Shown here piece by piece: positions 46,951 to 54,611 of a stretch of 64,000 nucleotides of DNA (positions are counted from its first letter, which is position 1; every line of letters starts with the position of its first letter). Location: positions 3,410,001 to 3,474,000 of the forward strand of contig NZ_PJBE01000013.1 in NCBI RefSeq assembly GCF_002836205.1, given 5' to 3'. The DNA is from Shewanella sp. Choline-02u-19 (GTDB taxonomy: Bacteria > Pseudomonadota > Gammaproteobacteria > Enterobacterales > Shewanellaceae). The notes under the pieces were generated by a model. It did no database searches. It was not told the DNA's origin and saw only the letters and a program-made list of their open reading frames with translations. A program made the position numbers and the translations under genes.

Positions 46951-47459
46951 ATACTTTTGCAGAACATTCAACGGAAATAGACAACGATATTGCTGATAGT
47001 GAATTTTTAACTAAAGCAGTAGCAGAAGCTAAGCAAGAGCTTAAACGTTGGTATCTAGAAAGGGAGCAGGAAGGTGATCGCCTTACTTTTGAGAGTTCTA
47101 TCATGGTAGCAAAGGCTCGTGAATATAACTCTAAAAGAACTAATCAACTGGCGTTTGAAATTGCAGACTTACAAACGGGGTTTGATGCTGACAAAGTCGC
47201 TCAGATCGCGGCATTCAATGCTGTAGACACTCTCAAGCAATTGGCTGACGAATTCGAAGACGGAATTATTGACGAAATGATGAATATTGTTAATTCAATC
47301 TATTCTGGGAAGCTATTAGTAGTGTTGTTTCGGGACGAGGGATCAATTGAGTCAAACATGGGTTTAGTTAGAGATTTACGTGAAGCTAAACTGACTGGTG
47401 ACATTGATTTAATCGTTTCTGTTCTTGCTAAAGCAGAAGCATTGCGAGCGGTCAAATAA
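46947..47459 (+). CDS. Hypothetical protein, operon gene 5
   Basis: 170 aa, acidic and strongly helical (AVAEAKQELKRWYLEREQEG). GGGAGCG before the ATG. No known domain. Confidence 0.67.
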   Translation: MNTFAEHSTEIDNDIADSEFLTKAVAEAKQELKRWYLEREQEGDRLTFESSIMVAKAREYNSKRTNQLAFEIADLQTGFDADKVAQIAAFNAVDTLKQLADEFEDGIIDEMMNIVNSIYSGKLLVVLFRDEGSIESNMGLVRDLREAKLTGDIDLIVSVLAKAEALRAVK

Positions 47460-47542
47460 GCATAAAAAAGGCATGGTTCAGTCTGAATTTGAATACTGCC
47501 ATGTCTTTCTTAAAAAAATAACGAAAAAATAACGGGGAATTT

Positions 47543-47845
47543 ATGGCTAAATTTAATACAGAATCTGCATCTGTAGCTGGTCAAAAAAGTAAAAGGGGGA
47601 AAGCTAAATCAGTAGTAATTGAATCGCTTGATGCCGAGGAGTTAACGCTAAATGCTCTAAGTGGCATTTATGGCAGTGTAACTCAGCGGCAGGTGATTAT
47701 GTTGCTGATTCATCATCAGTTAAAACTTCAAGAACGATTGGATAAGCAACGAATTGATGAAGAAAATATGATTAGCTCATCATATTTAAAACATTTGAAT
47801 CGGTCTGAAATTGAAGATCTAATGGGAGAGTCGCAACAATGCTAA
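47543..47845 (+). CDS. Hypothetical protein, operon gene 6
   Basis: 100 aa, GGGGA 5 nt before the ATG. Starts MAKFNTESASVAGQKSKRGK, the same motif type as gene 1, followed by a helical region (TQRQVIMLLIHHQLKLQERL). The 83-bp gap before it holds a weak GGCATGG/CCATGTC hairpin and T-rich stretch, perhaps a partial terminator. Confidence 0.67.
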   Translation: MAKFNTESASVAGQKSKRGKAKSVVIESLDAEELTLNALSGIYGSVTQRQVIMLLIHHQLKLQERLDKQRIDEENMISSSYLKHLNRSEIEDLMGESQQC

Positions 47846-48105
47846 AAACTGTTAATACTGTAATTGATGAATCTGAAGAAAATGATTGTTGGACTGGAAC
47901 ATCAACTGATTTATTACGAATGGTTGGTGGTCGAGAAGAGTCAAAGAGAGAAAGTACACGTGATCTGGCTAAGCTAGAAAGTATTAGGAAATCAGTACAA
48001 GAAGCTGAAGCAAAACGAGCTAAAGCAAATGATGAAGAACTTTGGCGTCAATCTATACGGCAACAAAAAGTACGTGAACTGACACGTCAGATAGAAGAGA
48101 GCTAA
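47839..48105 (+). CDS. Hypothetical coiled-coil protein, operon gene 7
   Basis: 88 aa. The second half is a long charged helix (KRESTRDLAKLESIRKSVQE...). Overlaps gene 6 by 7 nt. The stop codon lies inside the loop of a terminator. Confidence 0.67.
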   Translation: MLKTVNTVIDESEENDCWTGTSTDLLRMVGGREESKRESTRDLAKLESIRKSVQEAEAKRAKANDEELWRQSIRQQKVRELTRQIEES

Positions 48106-48119
48106 TTGCTCTCTTTTTT
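48096..48119 (+). terminator. Terminator of the seven-gene island operon
   Basis: AGAGAGC / GCTCTCT stem, 5-nt loop containing the TAA stop of gene 7, then TTTTTT. Confidence 0.82.
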
Positions 48120-48124
48120 ATATC

Positions 48125-48239
48125 TAGCGTACGGTTGTTTGGTTGGTGATACGTACATGTACAAAAGGTTCAGGTTGAGGCATTCGTACAGCGGAGCCTA
48201 TGATGTACGGAACTACAAAGTAACGTACAGGTGGAGAAT
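48125..48239. promoter_or_regulatory. Putative res/operator region of the small resolvase
   Basis: GTAC-centred repeats (CGTAC or TGTAC) at 48128, 48152, 48158, 48185, 48204 and 48224, packed in about 100 bp directly before the resolvase gene. This is the position of the res site in many resolvase systems. No other part of the island shows this density. Confidence 0.5.
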
Positions 48240-48788
48240 ATGGCTTTAATTGGTTATGCACGAGTATCAACAAAAGATCAGAATCTCGAAGCTCAACTAG
48301 CAGCACTAACAGCGTCTGGTTGCCAGAAAATATTTTACGGTAAGCAAAGTGGAAAATCTGAAAAAAACAACAAAAAACTAGCTGAATTATTAAATTATGT
48401 ACGTAAAGACGATGTAGTTATACTAACAAAACTTGATCGCATAGGTCGTAGTTTAAGCATGATTTTATCAACTATTCAGCAACTACAACAAAAAGGCGTG
48501 CAAGTAAGAACAATTGACGGACAAGTTGATACAACAAGTGATAACGCAATGCAGCGAGCAATGACACAACTACTCGGAGTCTTTGCTGAGTTAGAACACT
48601 CAATCATAGTTGATCGCTTACAAAGCGGTAGAGAGCATACAGGGAAAAAAGGTGGACGAAAGTCGACTATTAATGAAGCTCAGCGGAATGAAATAAAAGT
48701 TAAGTTTGCTGCAGGCTATTCAATTTCGGCGTTAGCAAGGGAATTTGATACAAGCAGGGCAACAATTCATAGAACCTTGAAAAAATAG
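48240..48788 (+). CDS. Serine resolvase/invertase (small)
   Basis: 182 aa from MALIGYARVSTKDQNLEAQL (GGTGGAGA before the ATG). A GTG at 48231 is in frame. Catalytic Ser10 in YARVST, TKLDRIGRSL in the core, the E-helix MTQLLGVFAELEHSII, and a C-terminal HTH (GYSISALAREFDTSRATIHR). Full length for the Tn3/Hin-type family. It probably resolves or inverts a DNA segment in the island. Confidence 0.93.
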   Translation: MALIGYARVSTKDQNLEAQLAALTASGCQKIFYGKQSGKSEKNNKKLAELLNYVRKDDVVILTKLDRIGRSLSMILSTIQQLQQKGVQVRTIDGQVDTTSDNAMQRAMTQLLGVFAELEHSIIVDRLQSGREHTGKKGGRKSTINEAQRNEIKVKFAAGYSISALAREFDTSRATIHRTLKK

Positions 48789-48822
48789 AATAGCTATTTT
48801 TAGCTATCTTATTAGAATAAAA

Positions 48823-49197
48823 TCAGTTTTCCATCTCTGTTAAGTACTCTAGTGTCAAAGTTTCTTTTTGGCGTTTTTTAATTTCTGTCCAACCCACACC
48901 ATCATTTATTCCATCTAAGCGTTCTTTATATTTTTTCAATGCACGTTCAAAAACACGTTCAGTTAAAATAGTGCCTTCTGCTTCTAAGTTTTTGAGCAGA
49001 CACATGTAAACCCATAGAATGTCACCCAACTCGTCTTCTAGGTAGCATTTACGATTGCTATCCATTTCTTCTTTGACTTCTTCTAACTCATCAAACATTG
49101 CTTTGTAGTATGTGATGCTACCTTTTGACCAAGTTCCATTTTGATCTATTTCGATTTTTTTCTCTGCTATTGCAAGCAATTGCTTTATGTTATTCAT
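48823..49197 (-). CDS. MazG-like nucleotide pyrophosphohydrolase
   Basis: 124 aa from MNNIKQLLAIAEKKIEID (a TTG four codons upstream is in frame). Metal-binding pattern of the all-alpha NTP-PPase fold: ELEEVKEEM and LEDELGDILWVYMCLLKNLE (E-x-x-E then E-x-x-D). Family members hydrolyse NTPs or dNTPs to monophosphates. On mobile elements they often act as house-cleaning or anti-phage factors. Here it sits beside an RM unit. Confidence 0.83.
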   Translation of the reverse strand: MNNIKQLLAIAEKKIEIDQNGTWSKGSITYYKAMFDELEEVKEEMDSNRKCYLEDELGDILWVYMCLLKNLEAEGTILTERVFERALKKYKERLDGINDGVGWTEIKKRQKETLTLEYLTEMEN

Positions 49198-49309
49198 TGT
49201 GTGTCTCAAATTATTTGTGAACGCTTCGGTGTGCTTTTATAAGTAGTCTCTATTTTACAGACTATTTACTTAAACTTAATTTAATTAATACTTATTGGAC
49301 TAATTTAAA

Positions 49310-49885
49310 ATGGAAGACATTACTAGCTACTTAAAACAGCAGTATCCAGACTTGAAAGAGTACATTGAACAAGCCACCCCGATTGTCGAACTAACAGCTA
49401 AAGATACTCATTTGGTAGAAGCCTTATCAAAAATAATCGTTGGTCAAATGTTGTCTAGGCATGTAGCAAACACTATTTTTTCCAAAGTAGAGCACCTATT
49501 CGAAGACCCCAAATTATTACTGCAATGCAGTGAGCCAGACTTAACCCAGCATGGCATTTCAAGAAACAAATCAAAAGCCATTTTAAACTTTGCACAAATG
49601 TACTTCGAAAATCCAAATCGATTTGATAACTGGGAAAAATTAGAGTTTGACCATCTTCGTAAAGAGTCAAAAGATATATGGGGTGTTTCTGATTGGTCTA
49701 TTTCGATTCTGGCTTTGTTCCACTTTGGTCATTCTGATATTTTTCCTGATAAAGATGGGACAATAAAACGGGCATTAGTAAAACTGGAAGAAATAGGAGT
49801 CCAAGTAAACTTAGACCATTCTCGACCATTCCGTTCTTACTTAGCTATCTATCTTTGGAAATTTGTGGATGAGAATATAATATAA
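49310..49885 (+). CDS. HhH-GPD DNA glycosylase
   Basis: 191 aa. The HhH hairpin KDIWGVSDWSISILAL (121-136) is followed by IFPDKDGTIKRAL with the catalytic Asp D149, the arrangement of AlkA/MutY-type base-excision glycosylases. No Fe-S cluster cysteines. It lies next to a cytosine-5 methyltransferase and a presumed restriction enzyme. In known RM systems (for example the Mig glycosylase beside M.MthTI) such a glycosylase repairs T:G mismatches from 5-methylcytosine deamination, replacing Vsr. That role is inferred here. Confidence 0.83.
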   Translation: MEDITSYLKQQYPDLKEYIEQATPIVELTAKDTHLVEALSKIIVGQMLSRHVANTIFSKVEHLFEDPKLLLQCSEPDLTQHGISRNKSKAILNFAQMYFENPNRFDNWEKLEFDHLRKESKDIWGVSDWSISILALFHFGHSDIFPDKDGTIKRALVKLEEIGVQVNLDHSRPFRSYLAIYLWKFVDENII

Positions 49886-49932
49886 AACATGCATTTAACT
49901 TTGAATTCATAGACCAAACACCTAAAAAGAGG

Positions 49933-49963
49933 TAGCCTCAATTAAAATATTAATATGAGGCTA
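49933..49963 (+). promoter_or_regulatory. Inverted repeat sequestering the endonuclease RBS
   Basis: TAGCCTCA, 15 nt A/T spacer, TGAGGCTA. The right arm contains the GAGG Shine-Dalgarno used by the ATG at 49967. As RNA it would fold over the site; as DNA it could be a dyad operator. Confidence 0.55.
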
Positions 49964-49966
49964 TCT

Positions 49967-50944
49967 ATGAATACTTGTGACTTATTAAAGCAAATCAGTA
50001 ACGGCAACAGAATTAGCTCCAAAGAAGATATTGCGCTAAGAGCAGATTTTAAAAAAATCTTCTATGGTAATGGCTACATGGCTTGGCGAAAAAAACAAGA
50101 GACTGGAATTGGGGGTTCTTTCAATAAAGAGCGTGACTTGTTATTGCAAAGTTATGTGAAAGAAAGAGCAGACCAAATTGCTAGCGAGTATGTTGAAGAT
50201 GCATTACAAGATGTTTATGAATTGGCTTTGCAACATTTAAATGCAAGGCTCTATGGTGTCGTTGATAACTTTTCTGTATGGCAGGATGATGCAGAATTCT
50301 CGTTGAAAGGAACGGCTCTAGCTCTATATAATAAAGTTTGCGATATTCTAAGAAATGGTCAAGAAGCTCAAAAACATCGTATCATTTTGATCCTAGGTGT
50401 ATATGCTGAAGGTAGTCTAAGCCAAGCTCGTAAATCTATTGCTGGTAGTGGCGGAGAAATGGTTGTAGAAGCATTGTTACAGTCTCGCGGTATGAAAAAA
50501 GATATCCATTATGGAACACAGTTCACTTCTGAAGGCTCCGATACTGATATTGTTATTCCAAATGCAACTAAACCCGAAGAAGTAAAGGCTTACATAGCTG
50601 TACAAATTAGCTCCAATGATCGAACACGGCTTACCACTAGCGAGCTAGTACCCGGACAACGTAACTACTTTGTGTCATTTAACGGGTGTAGTGCATCAAC
50701 AAAGAATACTGATGATATTGGTGATGAGATCGTTGCAAAATACATTAAAGAAGACATTCTTTATGTAGTTACTGAGAAAGAAAAAAATCGTGCAATAGAG
50801 TCATCGATTCAGCGATTAGTAAACGAACAAGAAAAAGCAAAGCCTGATGTAAAAAAAATTGCCTTTGGTGAAAATCGTTTAAAATGGTTAGATGAAAAGA
50901 GCATCACATTTGATGAGTTTATAGAACAAGTTTCTAGATTGTAA
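49967..50944 (+). CDS. Putative type II restriction endonuclease
   Basis: 325 aa from MNTCDLLKQISNGN (GAGG 7 nt before). The ATG at 49955 lacks a site. The core around residues 165-220 has a PD-(D/E)xK-like layout: GGEMVVEALLQSRG helix, then GSDTDIVIP strand with Asp, then AYIAVQISSNDRTR, with Gln-x-Ser in place of Glu-x-Lys. Convergent with a C5 methyltransferase 24 bp away, as in many type II systems. The family was not recognised, so the assignment rests on context and core layout. Confidence 0.68.
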   Translation: MNTCDLLKQISNGNRISSKEDIALRADFKKIFYGNGYMAWRKKQETGIGGSFNKERDLLLQSYVKERADQIASEYVEDALQDVYELALQHLNARLYGVVDNFSVWQDDAEFSLKGTALALYNKVCDILRNGQEAQKHRIILILGVYAEGSLSQARKSIAGSGGEMVVEALLQSRGMKKDIHYGTQFTSEGSDTDIVIPNATKPEEVKAYIAVQISSNDRTRLTTSELVPGQRNYFVSFNGCSASTKNTDDIGDEIVAKYIKEDILYVVTEKEKNRAIESSIQRLVNEQEKAKPDVKKIAFGENRLKWLDEKSITFDEFIEQVSRL

Positions 50945-50946
50945 AA

Positions 50947-50974
50947 TAAAGGCCCAAACGGACCTTTTTTATTT
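50947..50974. terminator. Bidirectional terminator between RM genes
   Basis: AAAGGCCC, 4-nt loop, GGACCTTTTTT with one mismatch. Confidence 0.6.
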
Positions 50975-52528
50975 TCTGTTTAGTAAATCTTTTATTATGT
51001 AGCCCAGTGTTCTGCCTAAGAGAGGCGGGACAGCGTTTCCTACTTGGGTATACTGAGGAACTTCAAAGCGTCGGCTTAGACCACCCGTTGATAGTTTTGA
51101 ACGAAATACAAATGAGTCAGGAAACGACTGTACTCTAGCCATTTCACGCACTGTAAGAGTTCGCAATGGGCCATAATGACAAGCATCATCCGGAATGCTT
51201 AAGGCTGCAGGGGCTGGAGAACTAGGATTCAATGCTTTTTGAGTTTGTTTCTTCGTCTTGTGAGCTAAAAGTAATTGAAGTATTTGCTCACCATTAATTG
51301 CAAACCTAACTTCATGCTCATTTTCAAATAGAAACTTATGCTCCAACATTTCCTGAGATGCTAGATCTGTGAGTTCAAGCTCTTTTCCCTTTAAGACTTC
51401 CTTTACTTCTTTCTCGGTTGACTTAGATACTTTGGTCAATACTTGATAAATCCTAAAACGACGCTGTACAGTTTCAGAGTTCATTTTAGGAGTATAGTTT
51501 TCAATGGTATCTGTATTCTTGCCTAACAAATCGTTTAACAAGTTTACATAGTATGATTTAGAGTTATTCGTACACAGATCATCAATAGCTTGTTTTACGC
51601 TAAATTCATGCCCCTTAAACTGAATAAGGCTTTGTAGGAAAGTATCATGATAAGCGCTCTCTTGCTTCTCTACATCAAAGCACTGCAACATCCCAAATTC
51701 AGGATCTTGCCCGTTTTGGATAGCATCGCTTAGGTTAAGACCCGATGTAAAGAGATCTTGCTCCTTGGTTGTAAACGTAGGGAGAATATCATTGAGATAA
51801 TCCCTTCTGATTGAAACCATAATAAAACGAGGTCTGTTCTGAGCAACACCTGCATACTTAGCATTAATGTGTAAGCAAAGAGGTACATAGTTTAAACTTG
51901 CAAATACCTTTGCAACTTCAAACCAAGCATGATACTTAGTGCCATCTTCGTCAGCAAAAGGGCGAAGAATCCCTGTAACATTCTCAAGCATCGCAATTTT
52001 TGGCTTTACATGATCTACAAATTTGGCGAATTCCCAAGGAAGACTATTTTTATCACAATCTTTTTTACGCATGCCAGCCATACTAAAGCTTTGACATGGA
52101 GGCCCTCCTGACACCAAATCAACTCCCAAACTTTTACCATTGAAAGCATACGAAATAGAAGTTTTAAGCTCACTATTTGAATCCAACAATTGGTTTACGT
52201 GCCGAATGTCACCTACAATCATTTTGCCTTTTAACTGATTAGGTTCATAACTCTCAAAGTCATTAATACCCGTTCCAAAATCAGGGTATTCAAAGGGATT
52301 TTCTCTCAATCTGAGTTTAAGATCTTCATATTGACTACTAACCCAAAGAGCATTTTCAGGCTTCTCTTGTTTTTCTGCTTTGTCCTTTAAGTTCTCATTG
52401 AAAAAATTGTAAGTAAAAGTCTCTGCCGCCATTGGAGAGATCTCATTCGCCAACAAAAGCTCAAATCCAACGGATTCAAGACCAAGTGATAAGCCACCAC
52501 AGCCAGCAAATAATTCAATATGGTTCAT
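50969..52528 (-). CDS. DNA cytosine-5 methyltransferase
   Basis: 519 aa. Motif I LFAGCGGLSLGLE (6-18), motif IV GGPPCQSFSMAG with catalytic C145, motif VI ENV (182-184), motif VIII QNRPRFIMV, motif X QVGNAVPPLLGRTLG near the end. The target-recognition region is long (about 270-450). Protects DNA against the convergent endonuclease. Recognition sequence cannot be read from the protein. Confidence 0.95.
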   Translation of the reverse strand: MNHIELFAGCGGLSLGLESVGFELLLANEISPMAAETFTYNFFNENLKDKAEKQEKPENALWVSSQYEDLKLRLRENPFEYPDFGTGINDFESYEPNQLKGKMIVGDIRHVNQLLDSNSELKTSISYAFNGKSLGVDLVSGGPPCQSFSMAGMRKKDCDKNSLPWEFAKFVDHVKPKIAMLENVTGILRPFADEDGTKYHAWFEVAKVFASLNYVPLCLHINAKYAGVAQNRPRFIMVSIRRDYLNDILPTFTTKEQDLFTSGLNLSDAIQNGQDPEFGMLQCFDVEKQESAYHDTFLQSLIQFKGHEFSVKQAIDDLCTNNSKSYYVNLLNDLLGKNTDTIENYTPKMNSETVQRRFRIYQVLTKVSKSTEKEVKEVLKGKELELTDLASQEMLEHKFLFENEHEVRFAINGEQILQLLLAHKTKKQTQKALNPSSPAPAALSIPDDACHYGPLRTLTVREMARVQSFPDSFVFRSKLSTGGLSRRFEVPQYTQVGNAVPPLLGRTLGYIIKDLLNRK

Positions 52529-52707
52529 AAAATAAACTCAAAGTCATAATTGCCAGTATTGTATATAAATACAGTGCTTTTGTGTACTGAGTATTTAAAA
52601 TTAAAAATTCTTAGAATTGCTATAAACATAGATTATAGTTCTTATACTCGATCAATATACTCGCCAGAAATAGCTGTATCAGATACATTTAAGGATTGAT
52701 TTTTTTA

Positions 52708-54567
52708 TTAAAAATTGGTTGTATCACCCCCTTCGTAACTTAATACCTTAATCAATTTTGTCTTACCCTTGCTAGTCTTATGGTTAACCTCTCGAACCAT
52801 GACTTGCCTTGCTATATCTTCAAAAGCTCTTGTTTTGTAGCTCTGCCATTGTTTCTCAGAAACAAAAGGCATCAGATTTTTTTTTGACCAAATTATTGCA
52901 CCTTCAGTCCTTACTACCTCAATGACTTTGTTAGTAAATCTATCTTGTGCGGTATACCTAGTATGCTCTTCAGAGTACAAAGTTAAGAGTGGATTGAAGC
53001 AATCAATTTTGTCTGCATATTTTTTTTCATGAACCTCTACTTCGGTGAAAACCACTCCTCCCAAGTTCATTTCGATGCTGATTTCATCTTTTTCTTTTTG
53101 CGAAACAACTAATAACTTCATGCCTAGTCGTCGACCTGTATTAATCATCTGCTTAGGAAAATAATAATAACTACTTTGACCATCAACAGTTTTAATCTCC
53201 ACTAACCCATCTCTATGACAAGTAACATTCTTTACAGCGACTGAGATTCTGTCTCTATACTGATGTTGAATTTCACTGTCACCAGTTAATATTTCAGATA
53301 TAGACATCTGCCATTTAGAGTAATCTTCAAGCTTTAAATCACCTGAGCTAATATCACTTAATTGAATTTTTAGAGCATCGATTTTATCTTTATGAATCTT
53401 TAGTGAAGCTTCGGCTGTTGCAAAATCAGCTAAATCACCTAATGAAAATAAAAGCTGTGTCTTTCGGCTTAATTGGTCTTGTTCATAGGTCAATTTAGAC
53501 AAAATCTCATCTCGTTTACCGTCGTCATGAACAAAAATGTGGGTAATTAAATGCTTTAGAACAAGGTTATCTAAAGCGTACCGTTGAACTGTTTTACTAC
53601 ATTTATTGTTTATACAAATGTAATATTTGATCCCTCTATCAGCAGTATGACTAGCCGACATAGAAGCTCCACAATCGCAATATAAGAAGCGATTTCCAGC
53701 TAATAACGTGTATTGTTGTCTACCAGAATTACTCGCTTTACGCTGCGATAGACGAGCTTGAAGTAGGTTAAAACGCTCTGGTGTACATACGGCTGGGTAG
53801 AAACCATCTAGCTTATGATTTTCTCCCTGAAGAGTGATATCTAACTGCCCAAACAATGCAGGTGACTTAAGTAAATTCGATAAGCCAGTTCTTGTGTAAT
53901 CCAGCCCTCTCGCAGCCAACCAGTCTACACATTTAGTAAGCCCGTTACCTTCAAGGTAAAATTCTAATAAATTCTGAGCGGTTTGGAAATATTGGGACTT
54001 ATAGACACACTTATTTTTCATCTCGATGTAAAATGGTACACCGCCAACCCCTACATCAAAACTAGCTCCGTCATCGCCTTTTACGCCTGCTTTAAACTGA
54101 TTAACTCTTTCAAGCGCATGACGATTAGTAAGATAACTTTTCTTCACTGACTCTTCATTTGCGGTGTGAAATGATAGCGTGGCTAAGATCTGACTTATTT
54201 GATCATCCTTTTGATAAAGGCGGTTATCCATTGTCGTATGAATAGAAACACTAGCAGCCATGATCTCGCCGTAAATATTTAGCGCTGCGGTTAACCCTAA
54301 TCGTGACAGGCGATCTAAGTGGCGCATAACGATGATGTCGCCCGCCATTACTGAATTAGACCGTATGTCCTTGAGCAAAAGTCCTAAGCTGCCTTTAAGA
54401 TTATCGCCTTTATACGCAGATAGTCCCTCGTCAGAATAAACCTTATCTGATACCTTAGTTTGGTACTTTTCAGCCAACTCATTAAGCAGCTTAATGTCAT
54501 TTTGCAATGACATTGATAGACCCGATAACTGCTTGCCTGATGAAACCCTGCAATACGCATAAATCAT
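52708..54567 (-). CDS. Large serine recombinase (island integrase)
   Basis: 619 aa from MIYAYCRVSSGKQLSGLSM, with AAAGGAG 6 nt before the ATG. The ORF is open 11 codons further up, into the att side, without a site. Resolvase domain (1-150) with catalytic Ser9/Ser10, RHLDRLSRLG; recombinase domain (about 165-270); zinc ribbon YCDCGASMSASH...CINNKC (about 310-345); coiled coil (about 365-420). Domain order is that of phiC31/Bxb1-type integrases. It sits 40 bp inside attR, so it most probably integrated the island into comM. Confidence 0.93.
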   Translation of the reverse strand: MIYAYCRVSSGKQLSGLSMSLQNDIKLLNELAEKYQTKVSDKVYSDEGLSAYKGDNLKGSLGLLLKDIRSNSVMAGDIIVMRHLDRLSRLGLTAALNIYGEIMAASVSIHTTMDNRLYQKDDQISQILATLSFHTANEESVKKSYLTNRHALERVNQFKAGVKGDDGASFDVGVGGVPFYIEMKNKCVYKSQYFQTAQNLLEFYLEGNGLTKCVDWLAARGLDYTRTGLSNLLKSPALFGQLDITLQGENHKLDGFYPAVCTPERFNLLQARLSQRKASNSGRQQYTLLAGNRFLYCDCGASMSASHTADRGIKYYICINNKCSKTVQRYALDNLVLKHLITHIFVHDDGKRDEILSKLTYEQDQLSRKTQLLFSLGDLADFATAEASLKIHKDKIDALKIQLSDISSGDLKLEDYSKWQMSISEILTGDSEIQHQYRDRISVAVKNVTCHRDGLVEIKTVDGQSSYYYFPKQMINTGRRLGMKLLVVSQKEKDEISIEMNLGGVVFTEVEVHEKKYADKIDCFNPLLTLYSEEHTRYTAQDRFTNKVIEVVRTEGAIIWSKKNLMPFVSEKQWQSYKTRAFEDIARQVMVREVNHKTSKGKTKLIKVLSYEGGDTTNF

Positions 54568-54606
54568 AAACACTCCTTTTACACATAGTATCACGAGCAA
54601 AGAAAG

Positions 54607-54611
54607 TTAGC
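54607..54611. other. attR core
   Basis: TTAGC, same as at 40955. comM codons resume at GCG (54610). Confidence 0.7.

Larger units (their letters stand above)
40955..54611. mobile_element. 13.65-kb integrative island inside comM
   Basis: comM homology stops at 40959 and resumes in the correct codon phase at 54610. Both junctions share TTAGC. Inside, base composition is clearly more A/T-rich, and no gene belongs to the conserved chromosomal set. A large serine recombinase sits at the right end, reading inward from attR, the usual position for an integrase. There are no phage structural genes and no conjugation genes, so it is best called an integrative, possibly mobilisable, element. Reconstructed target reads ...VNLAPADLPKQGG... 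across the join. Confidence 0.92.

Noticed and set aside
40955..54611. Prophage
   Set aside because: No capsid, tail, terminase large subunit or lysis genes were recognised.
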